A stretch of 64,000 bases of DNA. Source: Aquimarina brevivitae. Its GTDB lineage: Bacteria > Bacteroidota > Bacteroidia > Flavobacteriales > Flavobacteriaceae. The DNA lies in assembly GCF_004216895.1 (NCBI RefSeq), contig NZ_SGXE01000003.1, positions 1-64,000 on the forward strand. The letters run 5' to 3'. This document shows positions 57,034-64,000 of the stretch, one piece after another (the first letter of the stretch is position 1; each line of letters starts with the position of its first letter). Both the position numbers and the translations under genes were made by a program. The notes beneath the pieces are model-generated. The model searched no databases, was not told where the DNA came from, and worked only from the letters and a program-made list of their open reading frames with translations.

Positions 57034-57705
57034 ATGGAGACAATCATTACCTATATCCTATACATACATATTCTTGCTGGTACCTTATCTCTTATTACCG
57101 GTGCTATTGCTATCCTAAGTAAAAAAGGTAGAGCAAATCATAATAAAGCTGGTAGAATTTATTTCTTAGCGATGACAGTCGTTTTTATCACTGGAATTGT
57201 GATAGCTGGATATCGGTTTAACCGTTTTTTATTTCTAATTGCATTTTTAAGCTATTATAGTGTTTTTAGTGGTGTACGGTTTCTTAAGTTAAAAAAGCTT
57301 CATAAAGGTCAACGACCAAAATGGTACGACTGGACTGCCGGCATCGTTAATGGTTTAGCTAATAGTATTTTTATACTCTTAGGCATATATTACCTCCTTG
57401 CCAGACCCGGAATAAATTCAGGCGCTTTATTAAGTATCGGATTTGGTATCGGCGGATTATTAATCTCCTATACCAATCTAAAACAATTTATAAAAACTCC
57501 TAAAGAGCCTTACCATTGGTATCTGGCGCATATTGGTAATATGATGGGCGGATATATTGCCACCTTTACTGCTTTTTTATCAACGATAGTAACCCGGTTT
57601 GAACTAATGAATCCTTTTTTGGCCTTTGCATTGCCCTCATTAATTGGTATACCACTTTTACTGTATTATCAAAATAGAATCCAAATTAACTTTAAACAAA
57701 ACTAG
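57034..57705 (+). CDS. DUF2306-like membrane protein, 223 aa
   Basis: About seven hydrophobic helices. The first contains 'YILYIHILAGTLSLITGAIAILSKKGRANHNKAGRIYF', a pattern with conserved His residues near the membrane face that is seen in DUF2306-type proteins. A further His-containing 'HWYLAHIGNMMGGYIATFTAF' lies near residue 165. Function unknown; a haem- or quinone-linked role is only a guess. Its stop is 1 bp before the preferred start of the lipoprotein protease, so these genes are probably co-transcribed. Confidence 0.7.
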   Translation: METIITYILYIHILAGTLSLITGAIAILSKKGRANHNKAGRIYFLAMTVVFITGIVIAGYRFNRFLFLIAFLSYYSVFSGVRFLKLKKLHKGQRPKWYDWTAGIVNGLANSIFILLGIYYLLARPGINSGALLSIGFGIGGLLISYTNLKQFIKTPKEPYHWYLAHIGNMMGGYIATFTAFLSTIVTRFELMNPFLAFALPSLIGIPLLLYYQNRIQINFKQN

Positions 57706-57706
57706 T

Positions 57707-58867
57707 ATGAAGCCCCTCAAAATTATATTCTGTTTAGCACTTACCACAAGTACCATATCTTGTAGCCTTGTCGAACATTCAAGATTACAGTCTCCTGCGC
57801 GAATGGACAATCCGAAAGCCATTAAGGAAATTCCTTTTACCTATGAAAAAGATCTAATCATTGTTACAGCATTAGCTAATAACAGCAAATTGCAAGGTCA
57901 GTATATCTTTGACACGGGTGCTTTTTATAGTAAAATTGAAAATTCATTGAGTAACACGCTGGAGCTCCCCGATATTTTTGAAAAATCAAACGGCACGGCT
58001 CAGGGGGTTACCAGAATGATTACGATGACAAAAATTGATTCCCTCACATTTGTCAATCATAAATTTTATGATATAGCTGCCGGTAAACTTAGCTATGATA
58101 AAAGTTCAGCTAGCCGATGTGTCGGTCCTCAGGGAATTATAGGATCAAACCTTATCAAGCTGGCAAACTGGAAAGTCGACTATAAAAAAAGATTATTGAC
58201 CTTTTCCTCAGCAAAGCTACCCGTAGACAACACATTAAAAAGTACTACTATTCCTTTCTCCACTTCCACACTTTCTGGTATACCCGAAATAAATATTCAA
58301 TTAGGAAATATAAAAGTTGAGGATGTAATTTTTGATGTGGGATACAATGGCGGTCTCATATTACCCATGAGTTATTTAGATAAATTAGATGGAAACGAAG
58401 ATCTAGTAGTATTTGATCAGTCAATTTCAGGAATCTTTGGCACTAATAGAGATACTATAAAGATCAAAAGACTTCCTGTTAAAATTGGAACTTTAGAAAC
58501 TGAAATTAATGTGGAATTTTCCACTTTAAACAAAATTCTGTTAGGCAACGACTTTTTAGAGCACTTTTTAGTGTATCTGGATTATGATGAGGAAGAAATA
58601 ACCTTACAGCAAACAGAAAAAGTAGAAATAAAACCTATAAAAACCTTTATTCCAGGATTCATAAACGATTCATTATGGATCGTAAATAGAACTACAGATA
58701 AAATCCCCATAAAACTTGGCGATACATTAAGAGAGGTTAACGGCAAAAAACCTAATGAAATGTTTAATTCCTTTTGCGATTACATAAAAAATATAAATTC
58801 TTTGTATACGAATGATACGCTAAGGTTAAAGACAATGAATGGTCAACACTTAACAATTAAACTTTAA
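57707..58867 (+). CDS. Lipoprotein retropepsin-like aspartic protease with PDZ-like tail, 386 aa
   Basis: A longer frame opens at 57644 inside the upstream gene, but the ATG at 57707 starts a lipoprotein signal (MKPLKIIFCLALTTSTISC, Cys19), so it is chosen. The first aspartyl-protease motif is FDTGAFYS at ~68-75 with 'QGIIGSNLIKLANWKVDYKKRLLTF' as the flap/second half. A second related motif, VIFDVGYNGGLILP, follows near residue 207, with 'ILLGNDFLEHFLVYLDYDEEEITL'. The C-terminus (~310-386) is PDZ-like (IPIKLGDTLREVNGKKP). The chain thus looks like two retropepsin lobes in tandem, the second with DVG in place of DTG. Surface or periplasmic location inferred. Confidence 0.8.
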   Translation: MKPLKIIFCLALTTSTISCSLVEHSRLQSPARMDNPKAIKEIPFTYEKDLIIVTALANNSKLQGQYIFDTGAFYSKIENSLSNTLELPDIFEKSNGTAQGVTRMITMTKIDSLTFVNHKFYDIAAGKLSYDKSSASRCVGPQGIIGSNLIKLANWKVDYKKRLLTFSSAKLPVDNTLKSTTIPFSTSTLSGIPEINIQLGNIKVEDVIFDVGYNGGLILPMSYLDKLDGNEDLVVFDQSISGIFGTNRDTIKIKRLPVKIGTLETEINVEFSTLNKILLGNDFLEHFLVYLDYDEEEITLQQTEKVEIKPIKTFIPGFINDSLWIVNRTTDKIPIKLGDTLREVNGKKPNEMFNSFCDYIKNINSLYTNDTLRLKTMNGQHLTIKL

Positions 58868-58876
58868 GTATACTGT

Positions 58877-60322
58877 ATGAAAATTTTTTGTTTACTAATC
58901 GTTTTACTTACATTAAATACCTGGGCGCAGGATTATAATCCTGCCATCACTAAAGCTCGATTTTTAATTGAGCAGCATAAAAAACAAACTAATATTCCAG
59001 GTGTTCAAATTGCAGTTATGATTGATGGAGTATTGGTTTGGTCAGAGAGTTTTGGATATAAAGATCTAGAGCATAAAATAGCAGTATCAAAAAACACTAA
59101 ATTTCGGATCGCTAGTGTCTCCAAACCATTAACTTCAGTTGCTTTAGGTAAAATGCTAGAAACCGGCACACTAAAGCTGGATGATAGTATTCATAAACTT
59201 GTACCCGAATTTCCTCAAAAAGAATTTATCGTTACACCAAGGCAACTGGCTTCCTCAACATCAGGAATTAGGCATTATACCTCTCAAAAGGAAACAATGA
59301 CTACGACAAACTATGCAAGTTTAATCGAGGCCCTAGCTCCTTTTAAAAATGATGATTTACTTTTTAAACCTGGTAGTAGTTTTGAATATTCGAGCTATGG
59401 ATGGGTAGTACTTGGTGCTGCAATGGAAAAAGCAAGTCAACACGATTTTAAAGAAATTATGCAAAATATATGGAATGACTTGGAAATGAACAATACAAGT
59501 TTTGATATACCCAACAATGCTGATACAACGCTTTCTAAATTTTATATTAAAAATAAAAATCATAGAATTGAAGCTCCTTTTATGAATCGCAGCTTTATAT
59601 ATCCAGGGGGAGGATACCTTTCTACAGCCGAAGATCTAGCTCATTTTGGAAATTCATTATTATCAAACAACTACCTGAAAAACAAAACAAAAGAACTACT
59701 TTTTAGCAAAACGAAACTAAATAACGGCAAAGAAATTCCCTATGGATTAGGTTGGGAGGTTGGTCAAAGCAGACTGCAAACAGCTATAGTTTATCATAGT
59801 GGCAGTATGTCAACCGCACGCAGTCATCTTATGCTTTACCCAAATGAAAAGATAGTTTTGGCTTATTTAGCTAATACAGGAGATGAAGTCTTTTTTAATG
59901 ATAGAGAAGCCCAAAGTATTGCTGAGCTTTTTGTAAATAGTAAACGTAATACTAAAACGGATTACGCAATGCTTAACGCTATTACTCTTGTTGGCAAATG
60001 GGACATAAGAACAACTTCACTTCGAAACAAAAAAAGTAAAGGTGTTATGGAACTATACAAAAACCAGAACGGTAGTATCGAAGGTTTTATTGAGTTTACC
60101 AGAAGTAGGAGAAAAAAGAAATTCCCTATACTTCTGGCTGAAAGTACAGACAATAAAATACATCTCATAGCTGTCAGCCCTATGTTTATTGATTTTTATA
60201 TAGAACTAACTGATAATCATTTTACTGGGCAATGGCTTCACGATTTTAATGTTAATGGAACTCCTGAAGATGATCCCTATTGGTTACCAAGATCTATAGA
60301 AGGAACCAAGAGCTCACATTGA
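58877..60322 (+). CDS. Exported serine hydrolase, class-C beta-lactamase family, 481 aa
   Basis: Signal peptide to ~residue 17 (LLTLNTWAQ). Catalytic SxxK is Ser80-Val-Ser-Lys83 in RIASVSKPLTS. The second motif is YSS near residue 170 (EYSSYGWVVLGAAME), and the third is HSG near 305 (VYHSGSMSTARSHLMLYP). This set matches the beta-lactamase-related serine hydrolases (esterases, D-aminopeptidases, carboxypeptidases) rather than true AmpC. The last ~110 residues are an extra lipocalin-like beta-domain. It follows the lipoprotein protease by 9 bp, so the two are co-expressed envelope hydrolases. Confidence 0.9.
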   Translation: MKIFCLLIVLLTLNTWAQDYNPAITKARFLIEQHKKQTNIPGVQIAVMIDGVLVWSESFGYKDLEHKIAVSKNTKFRIASVSKPLTSVALGKMLETGTLKLDDSIHKLVPEFPQKEFIVTPRQLASSTSGIRHYTSQKETMTTTNYASLIEALAPFKNDDLLFKPGSSFEYSSYGWVVLGAAMEKASQHDFKEIMQNIWNDLEMNNTSFDIPNNADTTLSKFYIKNKNHRIEAPFMNRSFIYPGGGYLSTAEDLAHFGNSLLSNNYLKNKTKELLFSKTKLNNGKEIPYGLGWEVGQSRLQTAIVYHSGSMSTARSHLMLYPNEKIVLAYLANTGDEVFFNDREAQSIAELFVNSKRNTKTDYAMLNAITLVGKWDIRTTSLRNKKSKGVMELYKNQNGSIEGFIEFTRSRRKKKFPILLAESTDNKIHLIAVSPMFIDFYIELTDNHFTGQWLHDFNVNGTPEDDPYWLPRSIEGTKSSH

Positions 60323-60355
60323 TGGTATGAGCTGTATTTTTCATTCATCCCGACA

Positions 60356-61039
60356 CTAGCTCAAGCTTGATTTGATAAAAGTCAACAAGGTTTTAGCCTC
60401 AATTTTATCAATGGGATGTGGTACCTCTGGCAACGCTATAAAACTAGCATTTTGCAGTAGATCGCTTACTTGTTTTGATTCAGCTTCGGTCACCATGGTA
60501 TCTTCAGTTCCAAGGCCAGTCATAACATTATGTTGTATCTGGGCTAACTGATGGAGCTCTAATCGTTGCCCCTCACCCATTCTTTGCATCATCGCTGCAG
60601 TTTTGCGCATCATTTCTTTCCAGTCCATAGGACTATGATCCTGTTTTAATTTTGCAGCAAATTTGGGTACTTTTTCCTCAATTTTATCTGGATTTAACAT
60701 TTTCAATTCTTTGGCGACGGCCTCAGCACTCCAGTCAAATTTGGTTCCTAACGTTATAATCTGGTCTACTAATTCTGGTTTTTTCAAGGCAAGGTTTAAA
60801 GCAACATATCCCCCCATACTATACCCAAAAATGTTTACAGATTTCAAATTATTCTCTTTCAAAAATGCAATAAGATTTTCCGTAAATAAGTCAATAGAAA
60901 ATTCATGTAATGATGGGGTACCGCCATGACCTTCAAAATTTAAGGTATATACCTCAAAGTCGGCATCTAGTTCTGCTTTTAAGACTTCAAATTGCTTTTT
61001 ACTGCCTAGTGCTCCGTGTAATAGTACTAATGGTGTCAT
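60356..61039 (-). CDS. Alpha/beta-hydrolase, 227 aa
   Basis: Compact alpha/beta-hydrolase: oxyanion-hole HGALGS (8-13), nucleophile elbow GYSMGG with Ser74, and a late His in 'LPEVPHPIDKI' near residue 210. The acid residue was not assigned with certainty. No signal peptide, so cytosolic. It lies 6 bp after the MBL-fold hydrolase gene in the same operon, suggesting sequential action on one ester or thioester substrate (inference). Confidence 0.88.
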   Translation of the reverse strand: MTPLVLLHGALGSKKQFEVLKAELDADFEVYTLNFEGHGGTPSLHEFSIDLFTENLIAFLKENNLKSVNIFGYSMGGYVALNLALKKPELVDQIITLGTKFDWSAEAVAKELKMLNPDKIEEKVPKFAAKLKQDHSPMDWKEMMRKTAAMMQRMGEGQRLELHQLAQIQHNVMTGLGTEDTMVTEAESKQVSDLLQNASFIALPEVPHPIDKIEAKTLLTFIKSSLS

Positions 61040-61045
61040 TATAGT

Positions 61046-61861
61046 TTATGTATTAAAATCTCGTATCACTGATGTTACCATATTTTTTTTGGATAGATGT
61101 CCACCAGAAAGTAGTTTGACTAATTTATATTCCTGTAACTTCAATATGTTCATAATTTCGTTGACCTGGTAACCTTCCTTATGCAACTTTGCCACCTTAT
61201 CATAAAATTCATTTAAAAAGTCACGTTTTTTGATTAATTGTTGTTTTGGGTTTTCAAACTGTGGATTATGACTACAAAGCATCACTTTAAAATCCAACTT
61301 TAGAATGCGATTAATGGATTCAATTTGTTGCAGTATGCTTTCTGTATACAAAAAGTAGCCGATATGGGTATTTATAAATAAGTCTGCAGAAAACAACCAT
61401 TTTCGATCAGGCTCGTATAGCGCAACCATATCAGAAGCGTGGCCTGGAATTGGTATAATTTGAAAAGCATAATTCGGTGTTTGCAAAACATCTTCTTTTG
61501 CAATCAAATCCTCATAAGGAGGTCGTGAACCCCAAGTCAGCTTTTGTGCCAACGATATCGATGGAGGGCTTTTCATAAGTTGGCTACATTCCGTAGAAGC
61601 ATATACTGGACATTTGTGCATGGCTTGTACTTCTGCGATGTTGCCACTATGATCTTCGTGATGATGCGTAATAAATAGTTGATCTACCGTTAGCGGTGAT
61701 AATGTCTGCAAAATTTGCTTTTGCATTTTGCGATGCCCCGTGTCTATTAACAAACCATCGACATAGTACACAAACGAAATCATTTTTGGTTTGCCTATCC
61801 ATTGACTACCAAATTTAAATCCCGTAACGGCTTCATAAGCAAAAGATTCATTTATAGTCAT
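61046..61861 (-). CDS. MBL-fold metallo-hydrolase, 271 aa
   Basis: Metallo-beta-lactamase fold with the motif HHHEDH (His66, His68, Asp70, His71), plus later ligands in 'PIPGHASDMVALYEPDRKWLFSADLF' (His ~139, Asp ~156) and 'LCSHNPQ' (His ~206). A C-terminal helical region (~235-271) resembles the LACTB2-like winged-helix tail. Cytosolic. Probable thioesterase, glyoxalase-II or lactonase type; the substrate is unknown. First gene of a two-gene operon with the alpha/beta-hydrolase. Confidence 0.9.
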   Translation of the reverse strand: MTINESFAYEAVTGFKFGSQWIGKPKMISFVYYVDGLLIDTGHRKMQKQILQTLSPLTVDQLFITHHHEDHSGNIAEVQAMHKCPVYASTECSQLMKSPPSISLAQKLTWGSRPPYEDLIAKEDVLQTPNYAFQIIPIPGHASDMVALYEPDRKWLFSADLFINTHIGYFLYTESILQQIESINRILKLDFKVMLCSHNPQFENPKQQLIKKRDFLNEFYDKVAKLHKEGYQVNEIMNILKLQEYKLVKLLSGGHLSKKNMVTSVIRDFNT

Positions 61862-62047
61862 CTGCCTAATTTATACTTTTCCAAAATTTTGAAAACTAAA
61901 ATAGGAATAGTTTTTTGTATAGCTGCTAAGTCTATCCATTATTAAGAACCCTTCAAGATTAGTAATAATAGAATTGAAAACTTATAATATGAGAAGAATT
62001 ATCAAAAAACAGGTAGATATACGGTGTAATGTTAAAAGAATATCAGT

Positions 62048-62055
62048 TATCTTTA
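62048..62055 (+). promoter_or_regulatory. TATCTTTA -7-like box upstream of haem lipoprotein gene
   Basis: TATCTTTA is 25 bp before the ATG at 62081 and is the third copy of this octamer found ahead of plus-strand genes in the window. A -33 TTG was not clearly seen. Confidence 0.3.
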
Positions 62056-62080
62056 TAATTACTAACCAAACACTTACACA

Positions 62081-63619
62081 ATGAAAAACATTTTCTTAAA
62101 ACCTTTACTACCTCTATTTTTCGCATTCTTACTAGTCTTAAGCTGTAAACAGGATAAAAAAGATGGTTATGGTGCAACAGATGAAGTGGAAACTTTACTA
62201 GCCTTTGCACCAGTACACGATATACTTCCCACGGACGTAAAACCGAGTTGTACTATTGATTCCACCTCTTTTGGTAAATGGTTTACTGCCGGAAAAGTTA
62301 CCAAAAACGGAGTTGTAGCTCCGGCCAATAGCGTCACTTTTGGACATCAAAATAATTGTGATTTCTATACTTGGTCTGAACAGATGTTTTTATGGATCAC
62401 ATCACCAAAAGAAGACGGAAATTATAAGCAAGGTACTATAATGGAAACACCAATGTTTTATACAGTTTCCACCCTAGTTGATGGTAAACGTACTTTAATA
62501 CCTCACGAGGCAGGAAAACCTTTGAGCGCATTGGCTAACGTTCAAAAAACAGATACCATAATTGACACTGAAGAAGGTCAGGCCACTGACGATGTGCTGA
62601 TGGCAAAAAATGGTTCGCTGATTTACTATATTTCAATGGTAAACGATGTGTATGCACAATTTTTAACTGGTGCCAAGGATGGGCAATTGAATGGTAATGA
62701 ATTCCCAACCTCTAAAAGTGCTATGGATAGTATTGTAAATTATGCATCTAGTCAGGGTGTACAACTCTCTAATCCAGAAACTTTAGCCATGGAGCTAAAA
62801 ACCTCCTGGGTAGATGCCAGTACCATTCCTAATGCACAAGACTATATTACTATAGACGCTATTATACCGGTTTATGATAAAGTATCAGATACCTTATGGC
62901 GCAAAAAGCCAGATACTACAGCTACTGCGAAGTTAGCGTTGATCGGAATACATATTGTTGGAAGTGCCAATGGGCACCCAGAAATGATTTGGTCTACTTT
63001 TGAACATAAAGACAATACACCTAATCTCTCTTATGAATATATTAATGTTCAGGATTCTGTTAAAACTGTAGCAGCTGATACCGGTAATGACTGGCTCTTG
63101 AACAGTGATAGCTCAAATGGAACCTATAATGTATCTCATATGACCTTCAAGGATGATAATATTATAGCCAAAACGGGACAAACCATTAGCCCAAGTAATA
63201 CCAAAAGGAATTTACCTTGGGGTGTTTTGCCTTCTGGACAACCTAATCCTGAAAACGCAACCGCTGCAGCCTCTAATGCGCAAGTGATTTCCATTAACAA
63301 TAGTGTTTTAGGCCAATTAGCAGATGGGGATATGCGAAAAAACTATATTTTTATTGGTTCAACCTGGACGAATAATGGTTTGGCTCCTACCGGAACGGCT
63401 TACAACGCTGGTAATCCTAAACCTGGAATGTCAATAGGTACCAGTCAATTAGCGAATAGTACAATGGAAACTTATTTTCAGAATGATCCACAAAATAGTA
63501 ATGGCTTTAATTGCTTTACCTGTCATAGCAATCCGGGTAATGGTACAGGCTTAAAACCAGCTGACCTAAGTCATATGTACGAAGCGATTCAAGCGTTGAA
63601 TACAAATAACATGCAATAA
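62081..63619 (+). CDS. Haem-c-binding lipoprotein, 512 aa
   Basis: Lipobox LLVLSC at ~17-22 followed by KQDKKDG. Most of the mature protein is unrecognised, with conserved-looking 'FYTWSEQMFLWITSP', 'IGIHIVGSANGHPEMIWSTFEHKDNTPN' and 'GSTWTNNG' segments. A single haem-c motif CFTCH sits near residue 484, close to the C-terminus. The arrangement (lipoprotein, one C-terminal CxxCH) fits a family of exported cytochrome-c-like hypothetical proteins. Redox function inferred only from the CxxCH motif. Monocistronic, ended by the terminator at 63651. Confidence 0.8.
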   Translation: MKNIFLKPLLPLFFAFLLVLSCKQDKKDGYGATDEVETLLAFAPVHDILPTDVKPSCTIDSTSFGKWFTAGKVTKNGVVAPANSVTFGHQNNCDFYTWSEQMFLWITSPKEDGNYKQGTIMETPMFYTVSTLVDGKRTLIPHEAGKPLSALANVQKTDTIIDTEEGQATDDVLMAKNGSLIYYISMVNDVYAQFLTGAKDGQLNGNEFPTSKSAMDSIVNYASSQGVQLSNPETLAMELKTSWVDASTIPNAQDYITIDAIIPVYDKVSDTLWRKKPDTTATAKLALIGIHIVGSANGHPEMIWSTFEHKDNTPNLSYEYINVQDSVKTVAADTGNDWLLNSDSSNGTYNVSHMTFKDDNIIAKTGQTISPSNTKRNLPWGVLPSGQPNPENATAAASNAQVISINNSVLGQLADGDMRKNYIFIGSTWTNNGLAPTGTAYNAGNPKPGMSIGTSQLANSTMETYFQNDPQNSNGFNCFTCHSNPGNGTGLKPADLSHMYEAIQALNTNNMQ

Positions 63620-63650
63620 ATTTTTAGTACCCTGCTTAAAATTGAAAAAG

Positions 63651-63679
63651 CCACCTCAGGATGAATGAGGTGGTTTTTT
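63651..63679. terminator. Bidirectional rho-independent terminator
   Basis: A perfect 8-bp stem CCACCTCA (63651-63658) with TGAGGTGG (63666-63673) is flanked by AAAAAG before and TTTTTT after, so it can end transcripts from both strands. It lies between the haem lipoprotein gene and the convergent 95-aa gene, whose stop codon overlaps the T-tract. Confidence 0.85.
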
Positions 63680-63965
63680 ATATTAGTATAAAAGCTAACA
63701 CGGTACAAACTAAAATTAACCAAAGGCCTAGAATGGCTTTATTCACCACGTGAGCATTTCTCCTGGCAAGCAAAGCCAAAACAATAATTAGTTGTACTAA
63801 AGCACATAGTAATAATAAATTAGTTATACCTCTATCGTGGGGATGACTAACATTGAGCATACTCGCAAGGTCCCAAAACGAACTCAAGGCACAACCAATA
63901 AAAATACCTATCGCACAACTAATAATATTGAAAGCTGCGGTTGAGAGATGAGATTTTAAACTCAT
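63678..63965 (-). CDS. Small three-helix membrane protein, 95 aa
   Basis: Three hydrophobic segments (~12-32, ~48-66, ~75-95), with a short His/Asp-containing loop 'LNVSHPHDRGITN' between helices 1 and 2. I do not recognise the family. The start at 63965 leaves only 35 bp of upstream sequence, which includes a near-consensus CAAAGATG (TAnnTTTG-like on the minus strand). Confidence 0.65.
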   Translation of the reverse strand: MSLKSHLSTAAFNIISCAIGIFIGCALSSFWDLASMLNVSHPHDRGITNLLLLCALVQLIIVLALLARRNAHVVNKAILGLWLILVCTVLAFILI

Positions 63966-64000
63966 ATTTTATTTTTCATTTATTCAAAGATGCGGTATGC

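Noticed and set aside
57644..57706. Earlier start of the retropepsin-like lipoprotein inside the upstream gene
   Set aside because: It would bury the lipoprotein signal behind 21 residues and overlap the upstream gene by over 60 bp. ATG at 57707 gives a proper lipobox.
1..64000. CRISPR arrays, tRNAs, insertion sequences or prophage
   Set aside because: Repeats seen are protein-domain repeats of ~223 bp without spacers. No T-loop-like tRNA sequence, transposase or phage structural cluster was found. The single tail-collar gene has a Sec signal and no phage neighbours.

Overview
The window looks like chromosomal DNA of a marine Flavobacteriia species (phylum Bacteroidota), probably Flavobacteriaceae. 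This rests on the low G+C content, several proteins ending in type IX secretion (T9SS) type A sorting domains, SprB repeats, TAnnTTTG-type -7 boxes, the lack of Shine-Dalgarno sites, and many secreted giant proteins. An Aquimarina-like genus is only a guess. I saw no tRNA, rRNA, CRISPR array, insertion sequence or prophage.

Region 1 (1-20210, all minus strand) is the most unusual part. A good TTG-N20-TAGTTTTG promoter reads into a run of large secreted proteins: an 833-aa outer-membrane beta-barrel, a 1598-aa fibronectin-type-III/zincin protein with a polymorphic-toxin-like C-terminal region, a 473-aa protein carrying a TNT-like (NAD+ glycohydrolase) domain followed by an EndoU RNase domain, a 241-aa cytosolic candidate immunity protein, a 1559-aa beta-rich exported protein, a 700-aa multi-FnIII protein, and a SprB-repeat surface protein that runs off the left edge. 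I read this as a candidate, apparently undescribed, cell-surface toxin display or delivery locus with a two-warhead effector. The linkage into one system is inference.

Region 2 (20297-32278) is mostly ordinary: a response regulator and histidine kinase pair, a FemAB/GNAT-like acyltransferase and a YdjM-type membrane protein, a DUF1761 protein, a LysE exporter, a three-gene biotin-dependent acyl-CoA carboxylase operon closed by a strong terminator, an Omp85-type outer-membrane protein, and a T9SS beta-helix protein.

Region 3 (32371-50270, minus strand) holds two T9SS surface-protein units. One is a four-gene operon (tail-collar protein, 2851-aa LamG protein, 304-aa protein sharing a module with it, lipoprotein) closed by a terminator. 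The other is a 1636-aa LRR/LamG/Ig-repeat protein. Both have an almost identical 46-47 bp upstream block containing two TTGATACCC direct repeats, and a membrane TPR-LuxR regulator gene lies directly upstream of the second.

Region 4 (50370-64000) contains a VOC protein, a 52-aa Cys-rich peptide with a GG-type leader (a candidate bacteriocin or RiPP precursor), a small lipoprotein, a T9SS haem/ricin protein, a MarC protein, a LytTR regulator, a membrane protein, a lipoprotein retropepsin-like protease followed by a class-C-like serine hydrolase, an alpha/beta hydrolase and MBL hydrolase pair, and a haem-binding lipoprotein with a bidirectional terminator shared with a small membrane protein.
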